This document shows positions 17,953 through 27,168 of a DNA stretch of 64,000 bases, piece by piece (the first letter of the stretch is position 1; each line of letters opens with the position of its first letter). Location: contig JBMOIC010000015.1 in the NCBI GenBank assembly GCA_049317525.1, positions 1-64,000 of the forward strand, in the 5' to 3' direction. The position numbers were made by a program, and so were the translations under genes. The stretch comes from UBA961 sp049317525. GTDB lineage: Bacteria > Bacteroidota > Ignavibacteria > Kapaibacteriales > UBA961. The notes beneath the pieces were generated by a model. It saw nothing but the letters and a program-made list of their open reading frames with translations, ran no database searches and was not told the origin of the DNA.

Positions 17953-18146
17953 TAATACTCCATTTATTTTAGTTTTTAATAATCTTATAGTATTTAGGTG
18001 CTTTTTAAACACTTAACTTAGGTAGATATCATGCCCAAAAAGGCATTAAGTGCCAAATATAACTAAATAATATTTTTTAGAGCAAGAAAAATTGAAACTT
18101 TCACAAATAATGTAAGTTTTATGAGTGCGGATGAACAATGCAGGAA

Positions 18147-18635
18147 TTATTTATTTCTATTTGCTTTCATTAATTCACGGTTTTGTAGTCTTTGAGCTCT
18201 TCTAATAGCAGCTTCCTCAAATCTTCTAAGTTCCTCTGCAGTATTTGGCGTAATAGGTGGAACAGATAATGGCTTGCCATATTGATCTATAGCAACAAAA
18301 GTTAGATATGCACTTGATGAATGCACTTCAACGCCATTAAGTGGATCTTCTCTAAAAACCTTTACTCCAATTTCCATCGAAGTACTAAAAGCTCTGTTTA
18401 CTGTAGCAAACACTCTAACTACATGTCCAAGCTTAATAGGTTCAAAAAAATTAATAACATCCACAGAAGCTGTTACGCATACTTTAGAGGAATGTCTCAT
18501 TGCTGCTAATGCAGCTGCTATATCTATCCAGTGCATTAACCTACCGCCAAGAAGATTACCTAATTGATTTGTATCATTAGGTAATACTAAATTTGTCATT
18601 TCAACATAGGATTCAGACGGTAATTTGCCATTCAT
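18147..18635 (-). CDS. Acyl-CoA thioesterase, hotdog fold
   Basis: The 162-residue protein has a single hotdog domain of the acyl-CoA hydrolase (BACH/YciA) family, which cleaves acyl-CoA to free acid and CoA in the cytoplasm. The LPNDTNQLGNLLGGRLMHWI segment near 18-37, followed by DIAAALAA, is the typical catalytic helix region. It is followed by ASVDVINFFEPIKLGHVV, the conserved strand pair. The C-terminal tail (about 130-162) is charged and helical. The gene starts 15 bp after bamD on the same strand and is probably co-transcribed with it. Substrate chain length cannot be read from sequence. Confidence 0.88.
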   Translation of the reverse strand: MNGKLPSESYVEMTNLVLPNDTNQLGNLLGGRLMHWIDIAAALAAMRHSSKVCVTASVDVINFFEPIKLGHVVRVFATVNRAFSTSMEIGVKVFREDPLNGVEVHSSSAYLTFVAIDQYGKPLSVPPITPNTAEELRRFEEAAIRRAQRLQNRELMKANRNK

Positions 18636-18650
18636 AAATATGTCCTTGAT

Positions 18651-19469
18651 TTAGTCTGCAGGTAATTGCTGTTCGATTGATTTTACATCATTAGCAAGTT
18701 TACCATGGATAAATCTCTTTTTATAGAGTTCTAATGCTATTTTTACATCTTCATATCTTTTTAATGCAGTTAATACTTCAAGTTTTCCTACAAATGCAGC
18801 TTCATAGAGCTCTGTATCTGGAAATTCATCAATGATTACATCATAGTATACAAGTGCCGCTTTATTCGAATATAGCTTTCTATATAATTCTGCTGTTATC
18901 ATTTCTCTTTCAGCTAATCGATTTCTTAATTCTACTATCTTTTTTCCAGCTTCTTCTGCCAAGCTATCTTGAGAATATATGGCTTGGAATTCTGAAAATG
19001 AGACAATTGCTTTTTTGGTATAATCCTGATCTCTATCTGCAGGTGGCGCCAATTCATAATAACACATCGCAGTTTTAAATAAAGCTGGCTTATTTAACTC
19101 ACTAGATGGATAACTGCGCCTTATCATTCCATAATTGAATGCACCCATCACATATTCTTTTCTAGCATAACTAATTTCACCCAAATAATATTGAGCATCA
19201 TCGGCATATTGGGTAGTTGGGAATTGAAGTCTTATCAAATCAAAAAGCCTTTGAGATTCAAAATAATTTTCGTCTTTAAAGGCCGCTAGCCCCACTCTAA
19301 AAGCACTTTCAGCATCTTTTACTTCTGCAGTTCCCTGCGACGATGCACATCCATCTAATACAGTAAAGATACAAGCACAAAAACCAGCTATGATTAAGGT
19401 TGTAAAACTTAATGCATTATGGCTTTTCATGTGATTTGTCACAATATTATTTATTGAGAAGATTTTCAT
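18651..19469 (-). CDS. bamD: Outer membrane assembly lipoprotein BamD
   Basis: The 272-residue protein has a lipoprotein signal with lipobox LDGC; the modified Cys is near residue 41 from the first ATG or 28 from the second ATG, and either start is possible. The rest is made of TPR-like helical pairs (AFRVGLAAFKDENYFESQRL, FPTTQYADDAQYYLGE, SYPSSELNKPALFKTAMCYY), the BamD/YfiO pattern. BamD is an essential periplasmic-face lipoprotein of the BAM complex that folds outer-membrane beta-barrels, which fits the many barrel proteins here. It is divergent from recO across 90 bp, which must hold both promoters. Confidence 0.88.
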   Translation of the reverse strand: MKIFSINNIVTNHMKSHNALSFTTLIIAGFCACIFTVLDGCASSQGTAEVKDAESAFRVGLAAFKDENYFESQRLFDLIRLQFPTTQYADDAQYYLGEISYARKEYVMGAFNYGMIRRSYPSSELNKPALFKTAMCYYELAPPADRDQDYTKKAIVSFSEFQAIYSQDSLAEEAGKKIVELRNRLAEREMITAELYRKLYSNKAALVYYDVIIDEFPDTELYEAAFVGKLEVLTALKRYEDVKIALELYKKRFIHGKLANDVKSIEQQLPAD

Positions 19470-19559
19470 AGAACAAAATTACTTTTTTTATGCTTAATCG
19501 CTTATCTTGATAAAATATTTGGATGATTTTGTGCTCAATTTAGATAGTTTGTCTCTTAC

Positions 19560-20327
19560 ATGATACGTACAGACTCAGCAATAATACTACATGGAAGAAA
19601 ATTTAGTGATACAAGCAAGATTTTGCAAGTATATACAAGAAACCATGGGAAAATATCCATATTGGCTAAAGGAGTTCGATCTTCTAAAAGTAAATTTGGT
19701 AGTAGCTTAGAAGTAATTAGTTGTAGTACTTTATCATGGTATCATTCCACACAAAAAGATTTATATCTTGTAAAATCTGCAGAGCAGTATACCCCTACAT
19801 ATCATATATTGAGTGATTATCATAAATTAATTACATGCATGGCAATTGCAGAAGTATTGTCAACTACCCAAGAAAACGAAGAGTCACATCCTGAACTTTT
19901 TGACCTTACTCATCAGATATTGCAATTTTTAAATAGCTCAGATGCATTACAATCGCCATATAATCTGTTCTTTACTTTTTTGATAAAGACAGCACATTGT
20001 ATGGGTTTTGGCATGAGTTTTCATAAATGCAATATCACAGGTGAATTAATTGACATAAGAGACTCAGAATATTTTTTCTTTTCTTATTATGAAGGATCTA
20101 TTCTTAGCCTAGATATAGACCATAGTGGACAACAAGGAATATTGTTGAATTCATCGATAGTGAGTATCTTGCAGAAATTAGATACAGGATTATTAGACGA
20201 GAATTCTTCATTTAATATTTCTTCATCAGATATCTTTACAATTCATGACTTTTTAAGTAGATATTTTTCTATTCATAGTCATAAAAAATTTACATGGAGG
20301 ACAATGCCTCCTGGAGCTACCTTATAA
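19560..20327 (+). CDS. recO: DNA repair protein RecO
   Basis: The 255-residue protein has an N-terminal OB-fold (MIRTDSAIILHGRKFSDTSK ... GKISILAKGVRSSKSKFG) and a helical C-terminal domain, as in RecO, which helps RecR load RecA on SSB-coated single-stranded DNA. In many RecO proteins the C-terminal part holds a four-cysteine zinc site. Here the region around FHKCNITGELIDI ... FFFSYYEGSI keeps only one matching Cys, so the site is lost, as often in Bacteroidota-like sequences. The next gene begins one base after its stop codon, implying one operon. Confidence 0.9.
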   Translation: MIRTDSAIILHGRKFSDTSKILQVYTRNHGKISILAKGVRSSKSKFGSSLEVISCSTLSWYHSTQKDLYLVKSAEQYTPTYHILSDYHKLITCMAIAEVLSTTQENEESHPELFDLTHQILQFLNSSDALQSPYNLFFTFLIKTAHCMGFGMSFHKCNITGELIDIRDSEYFFFSYYEGSILSLDIDHSGQQGILLNSSIVSILQKLDTGLLDENSSFNISSSDIFTIHDFLSRYFSIHSHKKFTWRTMPPGATL

Positions 20328-20328
20328 A

Positions 20329-21657
20329 ATGGATCAGGATATTATTCTTCAAATCATTCTTACTCTGTTTTTAGTATTTCTTAATGGCTTTTTTGTGGCT
20401 GCAGAGTTCGCAATTGTGAAAGTACGGATTTCTCAAATTGAGATAAGGATTCGTAATGGTAGTTTTTTAGCTGGTATCACAAAAGGTATTGTCGAGCATT
20501 TAGATTCATATTTATCGGCAACACAGTTAGGCATTACATTAGCTAGTTTAGCTTTAGGGTGGATTGGAGAAGAAGTTGTTGCCACTATTGTTGAAAAAGC
20601 TATACTAGCTTTAGGATTAGATTGGATTTCTATTAATCCACATAGCATTGCTTTCCCAATAGCATTTATCATCATAACATTTTTACATATCGTGATTGGC
20701 GAACTTGCACCAAAATCTCTTGCATTACAGCGCTCTGAATCTGTTGCTTTAGGAATTGCACTTCCATTAAGAGCATTTTTTATTGTCTTTAAACCGTTTA
20801 TTTGGATATTAAATACTTTAGCAAATTTCCTATTGAAAATTGTAGGTATTCATCCTGCAAGTGAAAACAATGTTCATAGTGCCGAAGAATTACGATACTT
20901 ATTAGAAGAAAGTTCTAAAAGTGGGATTATCGAAATGAATGAGCAGGAAATGATAGAGAATGTTTTTGAATTTCAGGATACAACAGCTGCTGAAATTATG
21001 GTTCCAAGGGGTAGAATAGTTGCATTAGAATTATCTATGCCGGGATCAAGTATTGTTTCTACTGTGATTGAACAAGGTTATTCAAGAATGCCTGTTTATA
21101 ATGGTACTTTGGACAATATGATTGGGATTGTATATGCAAAAGATTTATTGACGATGGTTTCGTATAGCTCTCTTATTATTTTACAAGATATTGTACGCCC
21201 TATTTCTTTTGTTCAAGAATCAGATAAAATTCATTCTTTGCTTAATAAAATGCAAAAACAGAAGTTTCATATGGCAGTAGTATTAGATGAATTTGGGGGA
21301 ACTGCTGGATTAGTGACATTAGAAGATATCATGGAAGAATTAGTAGGAGAAATTCAAGATGAATACGATGAAGAACTTCCTGTCATAAAATCTAGTGGTG
21401 AGAAAGAATGGACAATTTCAGGAGTAGCTTCTATTGATGAGATCAATGAATTTTTACTTCATCAATTGCCTATTTCGGATGATTATCAAACATTGGGTGG
21501 AATGATAAATCATATTGTAGGATATATACCTAGAATCGGACAAAAAGTTGCTATTCCTCCTTGTTATATTGTTAGAATTGAGCAAGCATCTGAAAGGAAA
21601 GTAGAAACCGTAACTTTAATGTTAGATATCATTCAACATAAGTCTATGAATGATTAA
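20329..21657 (+). CDS. CNNM/CBS-domain membrane protein (HlyC/CorC family)
   Basis: The 442-residue protein has the standard order. An N-terminal CNNM (DUF21) transmembrane domain has three to four membrane segments (residues 1-150, including FLNGFFVAAEFAIVKVRISQ and TQLGITLASLALGWIGEE). A linker NEQEMIENVFEFQD leads to a CBS pair (about 215-330, with VPRGRIVALEL and LDEFGGTAGLVTLEDIMEEL). A C-terminal CorC/HlyC domain (about 350-435, TLGGMINHIVGYIPRIG) follows. Members are linked to magnesium or cobalt transport or efflux; the haemolysin name is historical. It follows recO by one base and its last four bases overlap the convergent methyltransferase gene. Confidence 0.92.
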   Translation: MDQDIILQIILTLFLVFLNGFFVAAEFAIVKVRISQIEIRIRNGSFLAGITKGIVEHLDSYLSATQLGITLASLALGWIGEEVVATIVEKAILALGLDWISINPHSIAFPIAFIIITFLHIVIGELAPKSLALQRSESVALGIALPLRAFFIVFKPFIWILNTLANFLLKIVGIHPASENNVHSAEELRYLLEESSKSGIIEMNEQEMIENVFEFQDTTAAEIMVPRGRIVALELSMPGSSIVSTVIEQGYSRMPVYNGTLDNMIGIVYAKDLLTMVSYSSLIILQDIVRPISFVQESDKIHSLLNKMQKQKFHMAVVLDEFGGTAGLVTLEDIMEELVGEIQDEYDEELPVIKSSGEKEWTISGVASIDEINEFLLHQLPISDDYQTLGGMINHIVGYIPRIGQKVAIPPCYIVRIEQASERKVETVTLMLDIIQHKSMND

Positions 21658-22841
21658 ATCCTTTTGCATAATATAACCCAATGTTCATTTCCACATCTGG
21701 TTAATACAATTGTTCCATAATGATCACTTTGTGCAAATACCAATTCTTTTCTAATTTCCTCTGGTAATAATGGGAAGCCCCTTTTTTTGATCTCTGTATG
21801 TTTATTCCAATTTTTTGATATGATTTTTGATTGCAATTCTTTTCGGTTGAATCGAAATACATCTTCAATACTAAATGTTCTAAATAGTGGATGAGGATCT
21901 ATATTTCCTTTATGTATACCAAATGCAATTTCTCTATCAAATACTGCTATATCAAATTCTGCATAACAAGCACTTAATGCTCCTCTAATTAATGCTGGAT
22001 TGGGCTCAATCAATATATGCCCTGATTGTATAGCTTCAGGAGAAATTAATATTGGAAGTACATCGGGATTCTTGGGATACCAACTATAATTTTTGTCAAT
22101 CAAGGTAACACTTCCATCGGGGACATCCATTTGTATCCATAAAATCTGCTCTCTGCATTCCCAATTATAGCTAATAAATTCTCGTGAAAAATTACCTTTA
22201 ATATGTTCCCCAGGCGCTATTTTAATTCCAGCTCTTTTATATGAATTAGCTATCTCTAATAACCAGTCAATTGAAGGTGCATAATTACCCGTTAACTGTT
22301 TTCTTTTACCAGGGATTTCTCTTCTTGATGGATCTGCCCATAGAATATCCGCTTTAGGCAAGCTGATAATTTCTGCTTCAGACTGAATTAAAGAAACATG
22401 ATTAATCTCTTTAAGCGTACAATTTAATTCGAAAAGATTGGCAACTTGTTTATGTGCTTCGACAGTATAAACAAATGAAGCCTTTTGAGCCAATGCTGCC
22501 AAAGCATCCATTCCTGCACCAGTACATATCTCTAAAACAGTATTGTTTTCTACTTCCAATCGTTTCATATGATGCAAGCATATAGCAGGAGAGCTACATT
22601 GTTCATATGTTTTTGAAGAAAATAGCCATGGTAATACAGCTTCATATTCCCCTGAATTATATGCTTTATTGGTACCTAAAGCAAGATCAATGATTTCTGT
22701 AATGCTATCATTGTTAAGATTAGGAAAATTATTTCTAAGCGATTGAATATAAGAAGGCGTTACACTATTATGGAGAAGGAATTCTCTTGCTTGATGGAAT
22801 ACAATAAGGAATTCTGACAAATCATCATGTATGATTGACAT
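21654..22841 (-). CDS. PG_1098-like SAM-dependent methyltransferase
   Basis: The 395-residue protein has an N-terminal helical/ferredoxin-like region and a central Rossmann methyltransferase domain with motif I VLEICTGAGMDALAALA near 100-116. The acidic residue of motif II lies in YTVEAHKQ, and a DPSRRE active-site motif near 175 in ADILWADPSRREIPGKR. A C-terminal THUMP-like domain ends LTRCGNEHWVILCKRI. This arrangement is known from Porphyromonas PG_1098 relatives, thought to act on RNA, but the substrate is not established. It is the last gene of a long minus-strand run, 4 bp after exodeoxyribonuclease III. Confidence 0.85.
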   Translation of the reverse strand: MSIIHDDLSEFLIVFHQAREFLLHNSVTPSYIQSLRNNFPNLNNDSITEIIDLALGTNKAYNSGEYEAVLPWLFSSKTYEQCSSPAICLHHMKRLEVENNTVLEICTGAGMDALAALAQKASFVYTVEAHKQVANLFELNCTLKEINHVSLIQSEAEIISLPKADILWADPSRREIPGKRKQLTGNYAPSIDWLLEIANSYKRAGIKIAPGEHIKGNFSREFISYNWECREQILWIQMDVPDGSVTLIDKNYSWYPKNPDVLPILISPEAIQSGHILIEPNPALIRGALSACYAEFDIAVFDREIAFGIHKGNIDPHPLFRTFSIEDVFRFNRKELQSKIISKNWNKHTEIKKRGFPLLPEEIRKELVFAQSDHYGTIVLTRCGNEHWVILCKRI

Positions 22842-22845
22842 TGTA

Positions 22846-23613
22846 TTAGAATGAGAATTCTATAATAACGGGACAATGATCAGAGCCCATTTGTTCTGGT
22901 TGATGATAAGAATTTTTTATATATGGTACTAAATCATTGGTAACCCAGTGATAATCTATACGCCAGCCAACATTTTTTTCTCTTGATCTTGTTTTTACAT
23001 CCCACCATGTATATTGATGTGGTTCATTATTAAATAATCTGAATGTATCAACATAGCCAAGTTCTTTAATAAAATCTAACTTGATTCTTTCTACTTCCAT
23101 AAATCCTGAAGTATTTTTATTCTCATTTGGGCGTGCAAGATCTATTGGATGATGGGCTGTATTATAATCACCACAAATTAAAAGCTTTTTACCTTGTGCT
23201 CTTAATGATTCACAATATTCAAAAAAGGCATCATAAAAATCAAGCTTGTATAGAAGCCTTTCATCTCTAGAGCCACCATTGGGGAAATACACATTTAACA
23301 ATGTAAATTCCTCAAAATCAGTTTGCATCACTCTGCCTTCTTGATCAAACTTTTCTATTCCAATTGCTCTTTGAACATGCAAAGGTTCGATTTTTGTAAA
23401 AGTAGCAACTCCAGAATAACCACCTTTAACAGAGCAAGAATGATAATAGTCTCTATAACCAGCTGGAGGCCAATTATCTGTAGGAACTTGTTCACGTTCA
23501 GCTTTAGTCTCTTGAACACAGAATATATCTGGATTCATTGCAAGTACATAGTCTGTAAGCCCCTTTTTTATAGAAGCCCGGATACCATTTACATTCCAAC
23601 TAATAATCTTCAT
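22846..23613 (-). CDS. xth: Exodeoxyribonuclease III (AP endonuclease)
   Basis: The 255-residue enzyme belongs to the Xth/ExoA exonuclease-endonuclease-phosphatase family, which cuts at abasic sites and has 3'-5' exonuclease activity in base excision repair. The catalytic set is present: WNVNGIRA near 6-13, the metal-binding Glu in FCVQETKAE, GDYNTAHHPIDL, WRIDYHWV and SDHCPV at the end. The start MKIISWNVNG is standard. Its ATG shares one base with the surA stop codon (TAATG), showing translational coupling. Confidence 0.96.
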   Translation of the reverse strand: MKIISWNVNGIRASIKKGLTDYVLAMNPDIFCVQETKAEREQVPTDNWPPAGYRDYYHSCSVKGGYSGVATFTKIEPLHVQRAIGIEKFDQEGRVMQTDFEEFTLLNVYFPNGGSRDERLLYKLDFYDAFFEYCESLRAQGKKLLICGDYNTAHHPIDLARPNENKNTSGFMEVERIKLDFIKELGYVDTFRLFNNEPHQYTWWDVKTRSREKNVGWRIDYHWVTNDLVPYIKNSYHQPEQMGSDHCPVIIEFSF

Positions 23614-24926
23614 TATTCTTTGATCTCCCAAGCAATTATCTTTTTTAAGCTAGTAATCCACTCTTCCATTAATATATTTTGTTTATGACTTATAGACATT
23701 TGTTCGATTTTTTTGAAGTCATTTTCTAGGCTAGGTTTATGAGCATCAATCATCTTTTTTCTTAACATTATATGCATAGCAGGCTTAGTTGGATCTGACA
23801 TATAAGGTAATGGTTCAGAAATACCACCATCAGGTAATAAGTCAAGCATTCCTTTTAATTCAGCGGGCAGCCTTGATAATTCTACAGAGCCCATAGACCC
23901 ACCAAAGCCTTGAGTTTCTTTTTCATCACTAAACATTTTAGCTAATTCATCAAAACTTTCTCCTTTTTCGGCTCTTATCTTTATATCTGATAAGATTTTT
24001 TCTGTTCTTTTTTTATCTTCACCAGATCCACCCAATTTAAAGAGGATATGTTTTGTTTGAATTGCGTCTTTTCTTTTATCTAATGTTTGAATGATATGAA
24101 AACCAAATGGAGATTCAACTGGTTGGGATATTTCACCCGATTGTAAATTATAGGCAGCTCTTTCGTATTCACCAACTAATTTGCCTTTATCTATCCAACC
24201 TAATTCACCGCCAGAAGCTGCAGAGCCTGGATCTGCGCTATATCGTTTGGCATAATCCGCAAAATTTCCACCTGCAGATATAGAGTCTCTAACCTTTTTT
24301 GCCAGATTTTTAACTTCTTCTTTAGCATCAAAGCTTGGCTGAATTGTTTTCACAATATGAGCTAATTCCATTTGTGGTGGAACAGTTGGAATTGAATCTT
24401 TGTATTGATTAAAGAAATCTTGTACTTCTCGATTAGTACATTTAACAGATGAAAATTTTTGTTGTTGTAGTTTTTCGACAAGTAATTGTTTTCTGACTTC
24501 TTCTCTATAATTTTTCTTAATCCTGGATACGCTCATTCCATAAACATCTTCAATACGTTTTTCAGATCCATATGTTTGCGCTAAATTTTGCATCATATAG
24601 TCCAAACTTTGATTGATTTCTTCATCTTGAACCACAATACTATCTTCTATAGCTTGGGTAACCATTAATCGTTCATTAATCAGGGATTCAAGAACCTTTT
24701 TTCGTATTTCTAGATCTTTGGGATTGATTTTTGGATTTTGTTGTGCAATCATTGCAAGCCTACCTTCAATATCAGATTGCAATACTATTTCGCGCCCCAC
24801 AACAGCAATCACTTTATCTAGAACCTGGCTAGATCCATCTTGAGCTATAGAAATATATACATTACAAATCATGCATATACCTAAAGCGTAATACTTCACA
24901 TGTGAAATTCTATTATTCTTTAACAT
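23613..24926 (-). CDS. surA: Periplasmic chaperone SurA (parvulin-type PPIase)
   Basis: About 437 residues; the ATG is preferred over a TTG three codons upstream. A signal peptide (ending ISIAQ) leads to a SurA N-terminal domain (VLDKVIAVVGREIVLQSDIE). Two parvulin PPIC domains follow, the first around ELAHIVKTIQPSF ... GGELGWIDKGKLV ... SPFGFHIIQTLDKR, the second around IQTKHILFKLGGS ... GFGGSMGSVELS. SurA escorts unfolded outer-membrane proteins across the periplasm to the BAM complex and can isomerise proline bonds. The next upstream gene encodes a second parvulin protein. Its stop codon overlaps the exodeoxyribonuclease start. Confidence 0.92.
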   Translation of the reverse strand: MLKNNRISHVKYYALGICMICNVYISIAQDGSSQVLDKVIAVVGREIVLQSDIEGRLAMIAQQNPKINPKDLEIRKKVLESLINERLMVTQAIEDSIVVQDEEINQSLDYMMQNLAQTYGSEKRIEDVYGMSVSRIKKNYREEVRKQLLVEKLQQQKFSSVKCTNREVQDFFNQYKDSIPTVPPQMELAHIVKTIQPSFDAKEEVKNLAKKVRDSISAGGNFADYAKRYSADPGSAASGGELGWIDKGKLVGEYERAAYNLQSGEISQPVESPFGFHIIQTLDKRKDAIQTKHILFKLGGSGEDKKRTEKILSDIKIRAEKGESFDELAKMFSDEKETQGFGGSMGSVELSRLPAELKGMLDLLPDGGISEPLPYMSDPTKPAMHIMLRKKMIDAHKPSLENDFKKIEQMSISHKQNILMEEWITSLKKIIAWEIKE

Positions 24927-24956
24927 ATTATTCAAAAGGATGATTCTTTCAAATTA

Positions 24957-24981
24957 AAAGCCCGATATAGGATCGGGCTTA
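24957..24981 (-). terminator. Possible terminator between the two parvulin genes
   Basis: The inverted repeat AAGCCCGAT / ATCGGGCTT with a 4-nt loop is followed on the minus strand by TTTTAATTT. It lies 9 bases past the stop of the upstream gene and just before surA. The short T run suggests partial termination or attenuation within the gene run. Confidence 0.7.
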
Positions 24982-24989
24982 TATATTGA

Positions 24990-27044
24990 TTACTTTTTTT
25001 TCAAGATTTCGTCTAGTTTATCTATATGTTTTGTTACAGGATAATTTACTGCTATACGAGATAGCCATTGTTCTGTAAATCGTTTCTGTACTTGGTCTTG
25101 ATAAGCTGGAGCAAAATCTGAAATAGCTTCTTCAAAACGCTTTTCACGAGGTTGAATGATTTCATTAACTCTAAGGATAATATATCCTCTTTCGAATGAT
25201 TCAGGACCATAGATATCGCCAGGCATCAATTGTTTTTTCTCTGCAATAGCAGAAAATTTACTTTCTTTTATTGACTGCGCTGTATAGCGTCCTTTTTTTT
25301 CTTTATAGCCAGCACGTTCTGTATATTCACCTGCAATATTATCGAATTTCTCGCCAGCATCAATTCTTGCCTTCAATGCTTTTGCTAAAGAGTCACTAGA
25401 CACATAAATCTCACTCATATCATATTTTAACTCTGTTTTATAACGAGTTTTTGTGCTATCCCAATATGCTCTTGCTGCTAATGAATCAAATTTTAGTTTA
25501 CTCCATACTTCTTGTTCTTCTACTTTAAACAATAAGATACCATCTCTGAATTCTTTCATTAGTCCAGAGAAATCTGCAAATTCTTTTTCTAAAGATTCAG
25601 TTGCAAGCTTCATAATCAATGGATCGCTCATTTTATCGATAGCTCTTACACAACCCATATAATTAGCCGAAATTGCTCTGTATTCTGCTCTTTTAGTTGT
25701 ATCTACAAATCCACCGACAGAGATATATCCTTTATCTCCCATAGAATACAATATGTCCGAACGATTATTAACCTGTTGGAAAGCAATGGTATCTGAAATC
25801 ACTTTAATTGTGTCGGTTTTAGATAGCATATTTGCCAAAGCTTCACTATTAAGTTTCCAACCATATGCAAGTTTTAAAGAATCCAGCATTTTTCTTTTAT
25901 CTTCTTCAAAATAGATTCTCTTATATTCTTTTTTTGCTGCTTCTTTTTCTATGTCTAAATTTACCACTTGTGTAGTATCACGGCGTATGATATGAATTCC
26001 ATAATCTGTCAACACTTTACCTGAAATCTGGCCATCTTTTAATTCATATAAGGCCTTTTCAAATTCAGGATGTAATACATCTCCAGAGGCACCTTCTAAT
26101 CCTTTGCTTCTAATATACCAAGCACCTAAATAGCCTCCTTTATCTTTACTCGAGGCATCATCTGAATGTGTTTTTGCTATTGTTTCAAAGGATTGTCCAG
26201 CTTTTAATAAACCTAATAAACTATCAGCTTTCTTGGATGCATTTAATGAATCATCTTTGCTAGACATAAAAACAAGTATATGGCTTCCACGAACGCGTAT
26301 TCTTGGTTCATTTCTAAGGGTTTTTACAATAAAATAGCCACCACGAGCATTCACTATAGTAGGACATATTTGGCCTGGAGCAACAGAATAAGCAGCATCT
26401 TCTACTGTTCTTAATATTCTTCCACTTGTAATAAATGGTAATACTCCACCTTTATTGCCTGTTTCTCTATCTTCAGACGAATCCCTTGCAATTTTCTCGA
26501 AATCTGCACCAGCACGTACTATTCCTAATAATCTTTGTGCCTTTTGGAATGAAGCAATGGTATCAGATTTTTTTTCAACAAAAATAATAGCTACCTGTAA
26601 TTCGCGTTTTCTTCTTTCCAGCATCTTGTCTATAGTTGGATCAACTATTTTCTTTTCAAAGAAATAATTATCAGCTAATAATTTTCTGTTTTGTTCTATA
26701 TCAACTTTTACACTGGAATCTTGATCAACTTTTCTTCCATATGCGTCTAATACTTTAAGACGATAATTTGCATATAGCTTCATAAAATCAAGAACTGAAT
26801 CTCTAGATACATCTGCTAAACGGACATTTTTTCTATTCATATTTCTACGAAATGCCGATTCTAAGTCACTATATGAAATTGATTCTGGACCTACAGTTAA
26901 TACAATTGGATTTACTGGTGTTTTAGAGGCAGGACTTGCAGTTTTAGATGCTTTACTTGATTTACTTTTTTGTGCATTTAGTGAACTAAAAGACACCATT
27001 GCAAATGAAAGTAAAATGGCTGAGAAGGATAAAATTCTTCGCAT
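24990..27044 (-). CDS. Periplasmic parvulin-type peptidyl-prolyl isomerase, three-domain
   Basis: About 684 residues, starting at the ATG giving the signal peptide MRRILSFSAILLSFAMV ... LNAQ, with GGAG about 11 bases upstream. After a Lys/Ser-rich linker come an N-terminal chaperone region and at least two clear parvulin domains. One lies around QVAIIFVEKKSD ... GGVLPFITSGRILRTVE, the other around RGSHILVFMSSKDDS ... KGGYLGAWYIRSKG ... LTDYGIHIIRRD. A third, degenerate one lies near the C-terminus (LKYDMSEIYVSSDS ... GPESFERGYIILRV). This resembles PrsA/PpiC/SurA family foldases and, with surA directly downstream, suggests a pair for outer-membrane and secreted-protein folding. Confidence 0.88.
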   Translation of the reverse strand: MRRILSFSAILLSFAMVSFSSLNAQKSKSSKASKTASPASKTPVNPIVLTVGPESISYSDLESAFRRNMNRKNVRLADVSRDSVLDFMKLYANYRLKVLDAYGRKVDQDSSVKVDIEQNRKLLADNYFFEKKIVDPTIDKMLERRKRELQVAIIFVEKKSDTIASFQKAQRLLGIVRAGADFEKIARDSSEDRETGNKGGVLPFITSGRILRTVEDAAYSVAPGQICPTIVNARGGYFIVKTLRNEPRIRVRGSHILVFMSSKDDSLNASKKADSLLGLLKAGQSFETIAKTHSDDASSKDKGGYLGAWYIRSKGLEGASGDVLHPEFEKALYELKDGQISGKVLTDYGIHIIRRDTTQVVNLDIEKEAAKKEYKRIYFEEDKRKMLDSLKLAYGWKLNSEALANMLSKTDTIKVISDTIAFQQVNNRSDILYSMGDKGYISVGGFVDTTKRAEYRAISANYMGCVRAIDKMSDPLIMKLATESLEKEFADFSGLMKEFRDGILLFKVEEQEVWSKLKFDSLAARAYWDSTKTRYKTELKYDMSEIYVSSDSLAKALKARIDAGEKFDNIAGEYTERAGYKEKKGRYTAQSIKESKFSAIAEKKQLMPGDIYGPESFERGYIILRVNEIIQPREKRFEEAISDFAPAYQDQVQKRFTEQWLSRIAVNYPVTKHIDKLDEILKKK

Positions 27045-27168
27045 GGGTATATTATACTCCACAAACATTAATCTTGACAAAATATTTTTATTTATTCTTT
27101 TCTATATTTCAATGTGCTTTTAACGACAAAGCGTAAAAAACATTGTATAATCTATCTATCTAATTTTT